A stretch of DNA of 64,000 bases from positions 62,001-126,000 of the forward strand of contig MU270102.1 in NCBI GenBank assembly GCA_021432635.1, in the 5' to 3' direction. Made by a program: the position numbers and the translations under genes. Positions 1-11,810 of the stretch are shown piece by piece. Source of the stretch: Thozetella sp. PMI_491 (Eukaryota > Ascomycota > Sordariomycetes > Chaetosphaeriales > Chaetosphaeriaceae). Numbering within the stretch: the stretch's first letter is position 1; every line of letters starts with the position of its first letter. The notes under the pieces are model-generated. The model did no database searches, was not told the DNA's origin, and saw nothing but the letters and a program-made list of their open reading frames with translations.

Positions 1-714
1 CAGCAATCTGGCCTTGCTGGTAGTCCTGGTAGCAGGTGACATTCCAAGTCGACTGACCCGAAGTAATGTACTGGTATCCGTCGTTGGCGGGGCATGCCGG
101 GTTCGTCGCCGTGGGCGTGGCAGGCGGGGTGCTCGAAGTAGTGGTCGGGATGTCGCAGCCGTCATCGGTCGAGGTAGCTACAGCGCGACGGCGCAGGTCG
201 CGCCGCCTAGGAGCAGGCGTAACTTCCGGGGATGGCACCGTGAAGCCAGGAGGCCTCACATCAAACTGCGTCGGAGTCACGGAGAGCGCCTCATGGGCAT
301 TAAAGTTCTGGGAATAAGTTAGCAACACTGCTTTACGAGTCGTCATATATGGAATGTTCGCTCACCAGTGTGTAGGTGCCAAACTTGACCGAAGGGCACG
401 ATAGCTTGGCCTTCCCGTCTATGAGAGTAGTAGGGGTGCATTGCACAACGTTCAGGTGAGCGTCAACAAGGTAAGGGCTGATCTCCACGGAGGATCCGAT
501 GGACGCGAGGCAGGAGGCCTGAGCTACAATTTTGCTGTCAGAAAGAGAAGATAGTGGCTGAACAGGCTTTCATGAACGAACCGCTATCCAAGAAGGTACC
601 CTCGATCGAGAGGCCGAGGTTCCAGGCAAGCGGGTTGAACGTAACGATCGGGAGCGCTGCGCCGCCCCAGACGGGCAGGTTGAAAGAGCATGTAGACAGG
701 CTAATCTGGGCCAT
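1..714 (-). CDS. Partial unrecognised Thr/Pro-rich protein, 5' part
   Basis: This gene runs off the left edge, so only its N-terminal part is present. Exon 1 spans 714-367 and exon 2 runs from 307 to the edge. The 59-nt intron (308-366) has GTGAGC, a TGCTAAC branch point and CCCAG, and leaves the frame intact. I chose ATG 714 for its good initiation context (ATCATGG); an in-frame ATG at 741 would add nine residues. The protein begins with a Cys-containing, hydrophobic-rich segment, then a Thr/Pro-rich linker, then a segment (CPANDGYQYI... NVTCYQ) that resembles the start of a PAN/Apple-like Cys domain. No convincing signal peptide is seen, so an unfound upstream exon is possible. Function is not recognised; a cell-surface or secreted role is inferred only from the linker and Cys pattern. 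Confidence 0.55.
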
Positions 715-2323
715 GATGATAACGAATGTGTGCCGAAGCAAAAGAATGGAACTTGAGCAAGATCAACGGAACAGCAGGACAGCCTAGGCGGAAGTAACCA
801 ATACTGATGCCGAACCAGAGAACACGGCTCGTGGTGAGAGGGACGGCATGTTCTTAAAAGGATCGATCTTTTGCCCCTTCTGTTGTCTTCTCCCCAGTTC
901 CGGACCATATTCCATCCCTGGTACGGAGCATGTCTAGACGGGGCTAACTCTTTATCCAAGACCTTGGGCTACAACGATTGTAAACCTAGTCCTGTCAGCC
1001 GCTTACCCGCGCTTGATACTACATGCAAAACATCCCTGCGACGCTCGGTCGCAAAGACCCTGATAATGTTAATTAAGCGAGTCGGCTACACCAAGGAGAG
1101 CAAGTTTGGTGAAATTATTACCCTGGCAGGTCATGGTGAAATCTTGGGTAACACCTTAGTGCGCCCAAACCGTACAAGCGTCGCCGTTTCGGCGCATCCT
1201 TGCGATCTCGACGATGGGGCACATAAGCTGCGCCGCACGTGGACACCCTGTTCTGTTGGCCACTGCACTGGATAGCGGGCCAATAGACAGCTCAAGGGAC
1301 GAGTGTAAACTCACGCTATCTGACGATCTAGGCAATACTTTGCCCTGGTAACCCTAGCCAAGCCCTTGGTATGAGCCCAGCGTCCCTTACATGTCGACAG
1401 GGGCTGATGCAGCGGCTGCTCGTCCGGATCGTCATCGTAGCCCGGGGAGTCTGGCGCTGAAGTAGCCGATCTTCCGGGCGGCGATCACTTCCGGACTCAA
1501 CCTGAGGCTTGTATCTGTCGAGAGCAGAACGCTCTGCCTTGGGAGGAGACTTATCTGTGGTTATTTGCAAATTACGCATGGCATCATGAACACCTGTTCT
1601 TGCGAATCTGGCGCTAGGGGCCGGCCAGCTTGAGCGAAGAAGAGTACTGGGAGTCAAGTCCAAGCTAAGTTGGGAGAAGCATGATATGAAGCTCTAGCCT
1701 CAGAAATCTGCGGAGAGCCCATTCATGAATTCAGGGAACCTGCATCTCTCCGACGCGGCTTGGTTGATAAGAGGAGGAGTGGAAAATCCCACGATCTGAG
1801 GTTCTGCACACGTTTCCTATCCCTCCGGCGGGCTGCCTTTCGACCGCCGCAAACGTTACGGCTATTATTTAACGCAAGGTTTAGAAGCAAAATTAAAAGG
1901 AGGAGGGCAAGGGCTTTCGTGGGCCACCGTGCTTGCCGTATTTTGGCACCGGCCATTTGGCCTAGTTTGCCCGTAAAAATCTCACCTGGGTCATATACGG
2001 CGCAGACGCCAAGACCGAGATTCATTACCACAAAGCTTCTTGGTGCTTCTATCTTTGGAAGGCTTTCGTCGCTACGGAGATTGGTGGTAGAGTGTGAGTA
2101 GCGTATCCGGGAGATCCACGAGAGAACACAGGAGGAGACAGAGCTTGGTAGAAGATCTCCCGAGTAGACTTCGGAAGGATCTCCGTAGGAGAGACTCTTA
2201 TCTATATGGTGCTAACGTTCTGGACTAGAGATAATCTTACCCGTGTCCAACGGGATACCAACTGCAACGATATAGTGGTAAAGAGTGGAAGAAGAATAAA
2301 AACATTACCAGTATCCGTTGGGT
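715..2323. other. Gene-poor interval, no supported gene
   Basis: No reading frame here has protein-like composition or credible splice signals. The 3' part (about 2100-2300) has purine-rich repeats around gagatc/ggatctcc and looks like it could be an old mobile-element edge, but no terminal repeats or target duplication could be shown. Confidence 0.5.
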
Positions 2324-5300
2324 TTAAGCGTGAAAATTGCTCGCACGTCGCTTCTTGGAAGGACCGGTAGGTTCTCCAACATTTGGAGGACCGCCAGGAA
2401 TATTGTTGGGGTCGCATGGCTGCTGATCTAGTCCTAGCTGCGATCGGAAGAGTTGTCCATACCAGTCCACAGCGTAATAACACCAGCAGTAGCTGCTATA
2501 ATAGCCCATAGGTGTGGTCTCAGTCGGCCACGGCGCGGTTAGAATGTATCTGTTGAAATAGTCCAGTTCGGATATTCCCAACGAGCGAGCGTTATCCGCG
2601 AGTTCCAAGTCAGTGGGCCACATTGTGAGGTCACACACGGGTATGTTAAACAGCCCTGGCATGTACCACTCGTCAAAAACGGCAGTATTGATATTCCACT
2701 TGGTGTTTTTGACAATGGAAAGTGCGACATCGGCACTCATATTATATGCGTAAACGCCGGCCGGGTCGCTGAAGTATGCGTCGACAGACGAGGCGAACAC
2801 GTCTTGCGTACCCCAAGGCCAAGCACCAGTGTGCAGAGACTAGAAAATACATATTAGCGCCTAGTCACGGACAAGAAATAACACCTCCCGGTTCAATCAG
2901 GTGCTCATGATAGATCTGAAGTCAATGGCTTGATATCTCCAGCTAGTCGTTGCTTCTCAAAAAAGAGGTGGGTATGTGGCTCGACTTACTCCCCATCCCG
3001 GCGGATTAATGGTAACGTAGCGGCCCGGTTGTCCTTGGCCGCTGTCAATGTTTGTAGCACTGAAATCAAATAGTTAGATGCGGAGCTCATGCGCCTGTTT
3101 CGGCCACTCCCCAGGCACGAAGGCTGCGTGTGGCGTCTCACCTCTGGAAGTAACAGCCTTTGAGGTGGGCGGTAGAATAATATTTCAGGCGGCTATCATT
3201 GCTCCCGGCAGAGACTTCCAAGTTGTTGACTGAAGTGAAATATTAGTTTGCATGTCCAGGAGACGCTAGATGATATATGGTTCTTACATTCATCCTGAGT
3301 CATGGGAAAGCACATGATGAAGACCCCTTGCTCGATCCAAAGCCTATTCATCACGGGTGCCTGAATCATCTGGGTGTAGAATTCTATTATAGGTGTTATT
3401 GACCCACTCGAATTCAGGAGGATGATTTGGCTATAATCCAAAAATGCACCGTTTGCGAAAACGTCCTCCAAGGTGGTACCTTGCAGGTAGTCATCGCGAA
3501 ACAGTGCGTCGAATACACCTCCCAGTGCGTCTTGCTGTGCCAAGTAGACGGAACTGGTGCTATGTCCCCCCAGCCTGTCAGTTCCTACCCAAAGTTGATA
3601 CAAAAGTGAATTAGGTTGTTTAAGACTCACTCGCCGGCCACCACTATAGTGTTGCTTAGAATTTGCTCCGCTATGTTGCTGTCATCCTGCAATGAGTCCG
3701 TAAAGATGTCGATAGCGCCAGTCATTGCTGCCGATAATGCTGGAGCCCATGGCTCAGGAATGACTGCTAACATTATGCCTAAAGCGGCTCCGATGCCATG
3801 CATGATCATGGTCAACTGCATGTCTGATGCAGAATCAGCCGAGGCTGGGTAGAAGGTGCTCTGCAGAGATGACAAGTCTGCAACAGTGATTTGATAAGCA
3901 ATTGCTAGCAATTTGTAAAGACTTTGCAAGAACTAGGGTGGACGTCAGTCGGAGAGACAGGAGAAGTTATTGAGAAAGTGAAAGAGTTTACCCGTCCGAA
4001 ATTGATACACGAGAGAATAACGGCGTACGATGCTTCGGTGCCTAAAGCATTGCCGTCATTGGGCAGAGCTTTACAATTTGGGTTATCGCAACCCGCTAAA
4101 ATAGTACAGGAACCTGTGCTCTGCCCAGTATCCCAGACATCTGCGAAGTCCGAACAAAATTGGTTCCTTGATGGGTTGATGGTGGACCACATGTTATTCT
4201 TGAAGTCTAGAAAGAGGCTTAAGCATGTAATGGCTGACAAGAAATCTGAGTTTGGCATCACTCATACCTATCATGGATTGTGTGGCGTCGACCATATTCC
4301 ATATGAAGGCTTCTTGCTCCGAATCGGCTAAGGAATCGGTTAGATAAGCTGTGACACTTCACGGCAAGGTATTAGGGAGCGGTGCTTACTAGCCGCGACT
4401 TCTTGACACGTGGTGGCAGGATTGTAGTTTTGACCTGATGTGCCGATGCCGACACCCACGGTGCCGTCCGGCACCGTAACCAAGTCACAGGCTTGGGGAG
4501 GGCAGTAGCCCCGTTGGCAGGCGTAGTTGCACAGCCCATTGTAAAGAGCGGGATCTTCGCCGGACAGCGCTACCCCGGCTACGGTCGTGTCAGCCGGCTC
4601 CTGTGCTGCCAACGTGCCGGTTGCTGTGCACGTGCAGGCATTCATAGGACAGTAGCCTCGAGGACACCCGTATTGGCAGAGCCCCACGACATTGTCGGAT
4701 CCCGTCCCCCCGACGCAGGCTGGATTCGCGAAGTCATCCCACGTGGCGACTGGTACCGACACGAAATTGGTACTGCAAGCGGTAGGAGGGCAATATCCGT
4801 GGTTGCAGCAAAAGCTACACAGGCCGTCTTTGAATCACTCCCTGTTAGCAGCGACCTCGAGGAAAAAATGAAAGTATAACCACGGCCAGGGCAAAACTTA
4901 CTGTAGGTGGTATCTTCGTTTGCCAATGGGTAGCCCACCGGCCAGGTTGCGGATGGTGTTGGAACCTGTGTCCCGAATGACGTGCATACACAAGCCTGCC
5001 ATGGGCAGTATCCGTAGCCGCAAGCGTATTCGCACAGGCCTTTGAAGTTGTTGTTTCCCGTACCCTTCATACACACTTCCTGGCTTACTTTCAATGTGGG
5101 TGTCGCCGTAACGCTCCCGCCAGACGAGCTGCCGACCCAAGCATTCCAGTTGGTAATACCCTTAGTACAACTGGTGCTGATGGCCGGCCCATTAGAGATC
5201 TGCATACCTCCACGAGATACTGGCAGTTGAGGGTTAGCATATGGCGTTAGGACGGGTATATGGATGGATCCCGCTTGGTGTAGGAAGGAATAGGCGAGGC

Positions 5301-6828
5301 GGGTACTTACGCGTGATCACCACAGCGCCTGTGTGGCCGGCGAATGAGACACTGCCGTGGTACATCCCCGCCCCGCCTATAGGAGTTGACGTCCATCCGG
5401 CGCCTAGATTCACACCTCCAACCGTAACAGTGACTGTGGCAGCCGATCCGAGCAGTGCGGAATAGAAGATTTTGTCCTCCATTATGGTCGCCGGCGACAT
5501 TTCTAGCTGAAGCTGGGTGGCGGTATTGCCAGAGGTCCCACCGGACCCGCACGCCGTTCCGGGACTCGTTCTGTACCACGCGGTGAGGCCCTCTTGGGTG
5601 ATGGTGGCAATCCCATTCTTGTAAGTATCGATCAAGAAAGGAAGGAACTGACGCCATCCGTCATGCGGCCTAGTAAATGGTTACCATTGGCTAGGTCCGT
5701 CTCATCCAAAAAGAAAGGTTGCTTGAGAGGAAGAGTTGGGCACTTACATCCCTGCCGCATAATTGTATGGGGCTTTTCCAATCGTAAAGGCTGCCATGGC
5801 ATTGTCATAGAGAGGTCCAATATAGTGGGACTCTCCGTAGTCGTTCCACGAAATGATCTCTATAAACTCGGGTTGCCAATGGATGGCTTGCACCCAGCGG
5901 TCGTACCACAAATCATCGCCGCGCCAAAGCCAGTTCTTGCTATAGCCTGGCAGGTTGGTAAAGAACCAAGGCGCGACGGGCATCATGTACGGCTTCCCTC
6001 CAAGGAACTGCTTGTAAGATCCATCTCCGTAGGTGTCCATGCTTCGGTCCCCCCATGGCCACGCCGCCCAGCTGAAGAGCCCGTCAAAAACCCCGAGCTG
6101 CACTGCCTTTTCGGCTCCAAGAGAGGACCAGTCCGGTACGAAGAAGCAAGGAAGTGCGGCTTTGATATCCGCCCACAATTTGCTCTGATCAGGGCCTTCA
6201 AACGTGGAGACAAAGGGCAGACCATTGTAATGATAATAGTGCGAGTTCCCGAAGTAGGCGCTGCAGATGGTGTGGACGCTGTTGTAGTCCCACGCTCCGC
6301 CACCCGCAAAGCTACCGAAGTCTATGAGCATTTATCTAGAATTTCCCGTCGTAGGAACCGGAGGCCAGAAGGGATGTAAGAGGAGGGAATGGTGAGGGAG
6401 AGGCCGGCATCTTAGAGGGAGGAGGTGAAAAGGGGGGAGTTCCGGGTGGAGGGGTTTCTGGAAGCCAAATATTTTGCTGTACCTACTCAAATGAGAAAAA
6501 AAGCTGGAAGCCTACTGCGGAGGCGGCTTGGAATGCAAGGGCAAGGGAAGAATAAATAGAAGTGTCGTGGTTGGCGATATTCAAGGCAAAGGCGTCTATG
6601 TGGGCATTCTTGGCTTGGGTCATGTCATATTCCCAATTGGCCAGGGTGTAGTTGTTGGCATTCCCGACCTATAGGAAGACCCGCCAAGGAGCGGACTAGT
6701 CAGTACCACGTCTCACAAACGTCTATTGAGGACGCAAGATAACTTACCATAAAGTGGGCAAAGACAGCGGCGGCCTGAGCTTGGGCAGCACAAGCCACCA
6801 GTAGGGCTGTCAGGGTACTCAAGCGCAT
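2324..6828 (-). CDS. Secreted GH71 alpha-1,3-glucanase (mutanase) with Cys-rich modules
   Basis: The model has 13 exons and 1163 residues: 6828-6748, 6668-6487, 6311-5748, 5669-5311, 5219-4902, 4827-4390, 4327-4268, 4233-3992, 3932-3631, 3559-3288, 3229-3142, 3059-2990, 2839-2324. All introns are GT-AG and phases join. Residues 1-20 are a signal peptide (MRLSTLTALLVACAAQAQA). Residues from about 21 to 395 are the GH71 domain, with typical VFAHFMVGN, FSFDFAGGGAW, GLPFVSTFEGP and SWNDYGESHYIGP motifs. Residues 396-647 carry four GLCxYxCxxGYCPxxAC modules like those in fungal mutanases and chitinases. The last ~516 residues form a large region I cannot assign; it resembles C-terminal parts of long fungal chitinases. 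The enzyme should hydrolyse alpha-1,3-glucan in fungal cell walls (own wall remodelling or mycoparasitism). Secretion and family are well supported; the biological target is inferred. Confidence 0.9.
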
Positions 6829-8791
6829 CGTCGCGTGGAGAGAATCCTCTGGCTGTAGCAAGAAGAGCTTCTGTAGGTACCAAGGGTGGTGCAAAGCTGG
6901 CTGCAAACGTGTACGCCAGCCGAGCCGTTGCCCAACCATTGATCGGGCCAAGACGCCAAGAGAGTGGACATGTTACCAGGCTTTATACTGCTTCATACAC
7001 GATTGTTAGATCCTTGGGCATCGTGGGAATGTATAAGATACGTTTTGGAAAGATATTGAATCTCTGAGGCCATCAACAGGGCCTTCGCTGAGGTATTGTG
7101 GTTGCATTGGGGTCCAAATCTTTCAATAAACTATTCTGTTCTAAGCCTTCTACAATTCATCCCCTGTCTGATTGTTATCTTGATGTGAGAAAGAGGAAAC
7201 CCGTATTTGGGGGCCTGAAAGCCAGCAATCGGTTCTGGAGGCTCATCGCTGGCCCACGATAGTAAATATGAGCAGGGAGCTTGTTCATTCCCACGATAAC
7301 AACAAAACAGGGGTGGTAATTATTGTATGGGCCGACACTGACAAAAGTTCTTTACATAGACGAGATAGTTATTCCGTATGTTGGGGGCGAGGCTTCTGAG
7401 CAGGTGCTTGATTCAATAGTGGCCCCTAGCGCGACTTGCACCAAAGTTTATATTGTCTTTCGGAGGAGCAGCTCCATCTCTCATTGGCTCCTATTATTCT
7501 CGACCACGGACCATCTCGCCATTTCCATGCAGGGCCTATACAGCGAGGGGGCAAGGGAGCAAGAGTTGATGCCTGATACGCAGTTTTCATGCCGCATGCG
7601 AACCCTCTTTATGAAAACGGAGGAGCTTGCGAGATCATTCATAGTTAGCGCCATCCAAAAGAGAAAAATTCCTTAACCTAGCCACCCAATACGCCAGTGC
7701 ACCTCCTTAAACACTTCATTCTCGGCAATCGAAAGGATTATGTGCTACATTTCCACAGCTCTAGCGCTGGAATCCACTGAAGTCCGCAGCAGATCGCAGG
7801 GGTGCTTCCTTAAGATTGAGGGAGGACTGGGGCCGAGGAAAACTTCATCACAAATATATTTCGGATGTCATGAAACTGCCCAGTTTAGGGGAGTCTGCCT
7901 TGTCGGACCTTGGGCAGCTTTATGGGCTAGCGGGGCCGGCTGAGATGCATGTCGCAACCCTGGTCGCCCCGGCCCTAGCCGTAACGAACCGCCGGATTGG
8001 CATGAAGCAAAGGTGAGCTAGAAGCCGTAGTCACGCGACTTGAATTGGAACCCGTAAATACCGCTTTGCTGCGCGATGTTCATGATTCACCAAGGTTTTT
8101 AGGCGTAAACCGTCGCGCATGCATCTGCTGCGAGAGCCAGTTACTCGACCGTATTTGTGAGAAAGGGTATATATGTATGTAAAAAGAGCTTGGTATTATA
8201 TAATAAAGCTAAGTGTTGCAGCCTGTGGCTCAGACCTTGCAGATCTGCGTAATTTGCAAACTCGAGCCATCCTTTGGTCTTTTACTGATTGATCTGGTGT
8301 GATGTGTTCTTGAAGCTACATTGGAGATGTTCCCGTGCGTACTGTGTATTGCACTGGGTAGTGGCTCCTGGGTGAAATCGGCGGTCCAGCGTGCCAAATG
8401 TTCGGCGTTCGGCAGCGGCAAGTCGGGCGTGCTTCCTGGGCTAGAGCCTTCAAACATGCACTGGTAAGATGTTCGACGAAGCTCGTACCGGCAGAGTCGG
8501 TTGCAGGTGGTGATGGGTTTGCTATCCAATCGCATGTGCGTGCCTGCTCGGCGGTAGGACGCAACGATGGCGATGGCTGCATTATCCATTGGGCTTTTCG
8601 GCCGACTCTTTTCAATATGAGTGTTAATCTAGGAAAACCTAGGAGAGAATCTACCCTTGTGAATTCATCCATCTCACCGGTCCTGAAAATCTGGTAGAGA
8701 GGTAGTTTTTCACCTGCTGCCTTTGGAATCCTCAACTTGAACAAGTCTCATATGGAAATGACGATAGAGTAGAGCTAACTAAGACAGTTGG
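6829..8791. other. Intergenic interval, no supported gene
   Basis: This holds the promoter of the GH71 gene (upstream of 6828) and the 3' flank of the HET gene. The longest frame (7323-7676, +) has no family features, no splice context and no hydrophobic leader. Confidence 0.5.
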
Positions 8792-10889
8792 TTATTCAAT
8801 TTCTACATCACTATAAAGAAAGCCTTCGTTATTCCATCCTTCAGAAGTAGATACAATACCGATCCGAGCATATGATTTTCCTTCCTCTTGAACGCGCCGT
8901 AGTATTAGTCCCCAATTCCTCCTATGCGAGAAAGCTTTCGACACCCCAAGATTCAAACAGAGCACATCAATTCCCCGTGGTTCGAGCATGTCCGAAGTTT
9001 CCACATCGACGTAAATCAACATACCATCATCTGGTGGTACGTCAACCATAGACCATGTCGGGGAGTCCTCTGGCCTGATTCTCGAGTTCTGTTTTAGAAC
9101 AGCCCGCCATGCAAGCCCGGAAACTGTCAGAGAATGGGGTGTAGAATTGCCACAATCTTCCACATCCCAAATTTCCTGCGGTTTTATGACCGTAGCTTGA
9201 GTTGTGAACGTTGACGTAGGCGGAGGTTGCTCGTAGAGCCAAGTCCCTTTGATTGAAGCCCAGCTCCAAGAAGGAAACCCAGGGTTTCTGGCTTCTGCCG
9301 GACTTATGGCGGACCAGAGCAACGATAGGGGTAGGGCTTCGGACCAAAGCCCCAAAACGTAGTTTCCCAAGGTTGGGCGCACCCCTTCACTTCTCTTTAG
9401 TTGCTTTGCCAACCCCATGATCGCCTTGAGTCGATCGCTGTCGAACGTTAATCTTCGGATCAGATACATCCCCACGAGAATGTCCCAGTAACCCTGCTTA
9501 GCGCGGCCGCCGACAAGGGCATCGTGGTGTGAGGACCGAAAGCATGGTATTCCTTCCTCGGGTCTTCCGTTCCAGATGTCTGGGGTCATTCCGCATTCGC
9601 ATAAGTGTTCTGACGAGCATTCCCATACCATTTCCTCTGGTCCGAGATGCAATATTCTTCTTGAGATGAGCCTCTCCTGATAAGCCCACGCTCTGGAGAA
9701 GAGCGGCACCACTGGTGGCAGGTATTGGTTATATACGACATGATTCATGCTAAAATGCGTTGGAAGTTTGGAAACAAGGACGTTGATGTGGCCCTCAAGG
9801 ACTGGAATCGATACGGGCTCTTTTCTTTGGCGTGGGAAACAACTAAGATGGGTTCCGGCAGTTGCACCGGCAGCGATGGTCAGCCAAGCGTTTCCATAGT
9901 AGGAAGCCATTTGGGCACTCTCGCAGGACCAGTCACGTTCGTCTTCCTGAACAATACATAGCGAGTCGATCCAGATATATTGAACACCTAGAGCTCTCGC
10001 AATAGCTGCAACGTCTTGAAAAAGGGGAGGTAGGTCGCACCAGAAAATTCTCGTCTTGTAGAGATCAAGATTGGATGACAGAGTTCTCAGAGGCTGCGAC
10101 GTGCCCCAACAATAGCTCAGTGCGATATATTTCGTCTCTCCATGGGAGATGCCTTCACGGATCGCTATGTCGAGAGTGCCATCTTCTAAATCAAGATCCA
10201 AGAGCCTTGTTGGAAATTCAGGAGCTATCGATCGTGCGCATTGTTTGTGGGTGTATTCGCACGCAGATATCCATTCGGCAATTCTCTCAAACCAAGGGCT
10301 TGTGTTGGGTGTCAAGATACTTTGCTTTCCGGATGGTGCGGAATCTTGTGACTGATTAGCGCATGCTAAACCGGTCCTATGAACACGGTAGGGTCCAGGG
10401 GATTGTCCTCGGCCATTTTGCAGCAGAGTTGTGGGCGCACAAGCGCACAGCCAGGGGGGGGCGATGAGGTGTAAGCATTCTTGGATTGGTAACATGCTTA
10501 CCAGGAGCTGCGAAGTCAGAGGAGAACTCAGTAAAGTCCACCCACTCTCGTGGAATGCCTGGGTGATATTTCGACTGTGCGAGCTTTAAACCGACCCTGA
10601 GCCACGAGACACCTTGATCTGCGTCAATGATCTGCCCGAACGCAACTGCGTCATCCCAACGTTCTGCTTCTGGTCTCACAAGTGAGATCCCGCGCCACAC
10701 TAGTTTGCAAAACCGACAGCCTAAAGTAGCCGAAATTTGTATTGTCGAGACTAGGGGCTTCTCGTCAAGCTGCGTGGAGGTTGGTGGAGGCCGTAGCAAG
10801 GCATAGCAAACGTCACATGGGCCGTCGTCAGCTAATCGGCGGTGGAGATCGAACGAATCGGGGACGGCCATTGCGAGGAAGGAGCTCAC
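8792..10889 (-). CDS. HET-domain (heterokaryon incompatibility) protein
   Basis: Two exons (10889-10502 and 10365-8792) give 653 residues. The intron uses GTAAGC and TTTAG; its 136 nt is longer than most here but phases join. The HET signature is clear: YIALSYCWG near residue 209, IWIDSLCIVQEDERDW, ASYYGNAWLTIAAGA, then RAWAYQERLISRRILHLG. A Cys-pair segment near the N terminus (CDVCYAL and CRFCKLVW) is common in this family. HET proteins act in allorecognition and trigger cell death on contact with an incompatible partner; the DNA gives no hint of the partner here. An internal ATG at 10871 is an alternative start. The gene diverges from the small gene at 11412 with about 520 bp between them. 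Confidence 0.88.
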
Positions 10890-11411
10890 AGATGGAGATA
10901 CGTGAGTTTTATATTTTCAGCATGCAAAGAGCTCACAAAACTCACCTAGAGCTAAAACATCAGCACGAGAAGCCAATTATGGGAGATATGATGCTTTGTT
11001 GGCTTCTCTGCTGTAGTCGGTGAGCCGCACACACTAACTAAATATGGGTCTATACACAGCCCCCAAGTCAGCCCTGCACTAGTAAGTTGTCAGTGACTGG
11101 TACGCCACTGTGGCTATGCCTTTATTTGGCAAGGACGGAGGCCGCTAGTTATCCAAAAAGTTTTCCCACCTTTCGTGCACTATCTTTTGGTCGCGACCTC
11201 CGTACTTATTAAACATTAACGACGAGATTTAGAGTTCTAACAAATTTTCCTAACATAAAACGCCTCATCGAAACAACTGTTTAACCCTATGCTTAGGCCT
11301 CACAGTCACGAGTATCTTTCACTGAGTTGACAACCATCTTTTAAATTCACCTCCAGCTTTCTCCAAGCAGCTTTCGTTAATTTACCAAACGGATTTCCCG
11401 AGCCAACCAAG
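10890..11411. promoter_or_regulatory. Divergent promoter region, HET gene and small gene
   Basis: About 520 bp separate two outward-facing starts. The side next to 11412 has a CT-rich leader typical of fungal 5' untranslated regions. No defined operator is seen. Confidence 0.4.
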
Positions 11412-11810
11412 ATGCAGCGTCTAAACAGACTAGTTGCTTGGAAGTCGAAGCCGAATCTCGAATCTACAAGACTCATGGAAAACCGAAGCGATGCCGGACG
11501 TGTACTAGTCAGAATATCCCATCGATACTTGGCGCGTCGGGATGTTCTCGTGGACTTCCTCCGCGAGTTGTTTCCAGGCTATACGACTCAAGAAATGAAC
11601 ATTCGTTTAGTACGGGTCGCCTAGTATCCATCGAGACTATCTTTTAACACTTTTGCAAGGTCGAAGATGACTTCATTGTCTGCATTCCACGCGAGCTTAC
11701 GGACGTGAGTTTTGACTTTTTGTGTGACCAGAGGATTATCACCTTTGCTGATACGTCTATATCAGCCGGAGCGAGCCAAACTGGATGAGCGACGAGGTGA
11801 CTGGAAATAG
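11412..11810 (+). CDS. Small three-exon gene, 95 residues, unknown function
   Basis: Three exons join in frame: 11412-11609, 11660-11704, 11766-11810. The introns are 50 nt (GTACGG, TTTTAACAC, TTGCAAG) and 61 nt (GTGAGT ... TATCAG), matching the size of confirmed introns in this window. The result is a 95-residue basic, soluble protein. Its core reads VLVDFLRELFPGY, then, across the first junction, NIRLVEDDFIVCIPREL, then LTDPERAKLDERRG. No signal peptide or membrane segment is present. The two short exons read as protein only when spliced, and this argues for a real gene. I do not recognise the family. Divergence from the HET gene suggests, but does not show, a linked role. Confidence 0.5.

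Noticed and set aside
2100..2300. Possible LTR end with gatctcc repeats and a tccaacgggatacc motif
   Set aside because: No matching second copy, target duplication or element coding sequence was found.
8316..8744. 142-codon minus-strand frame downstream of the HET gene
   Set aside because: No ATG in a good context, no domain, and overlapping equally long frames on both strands.
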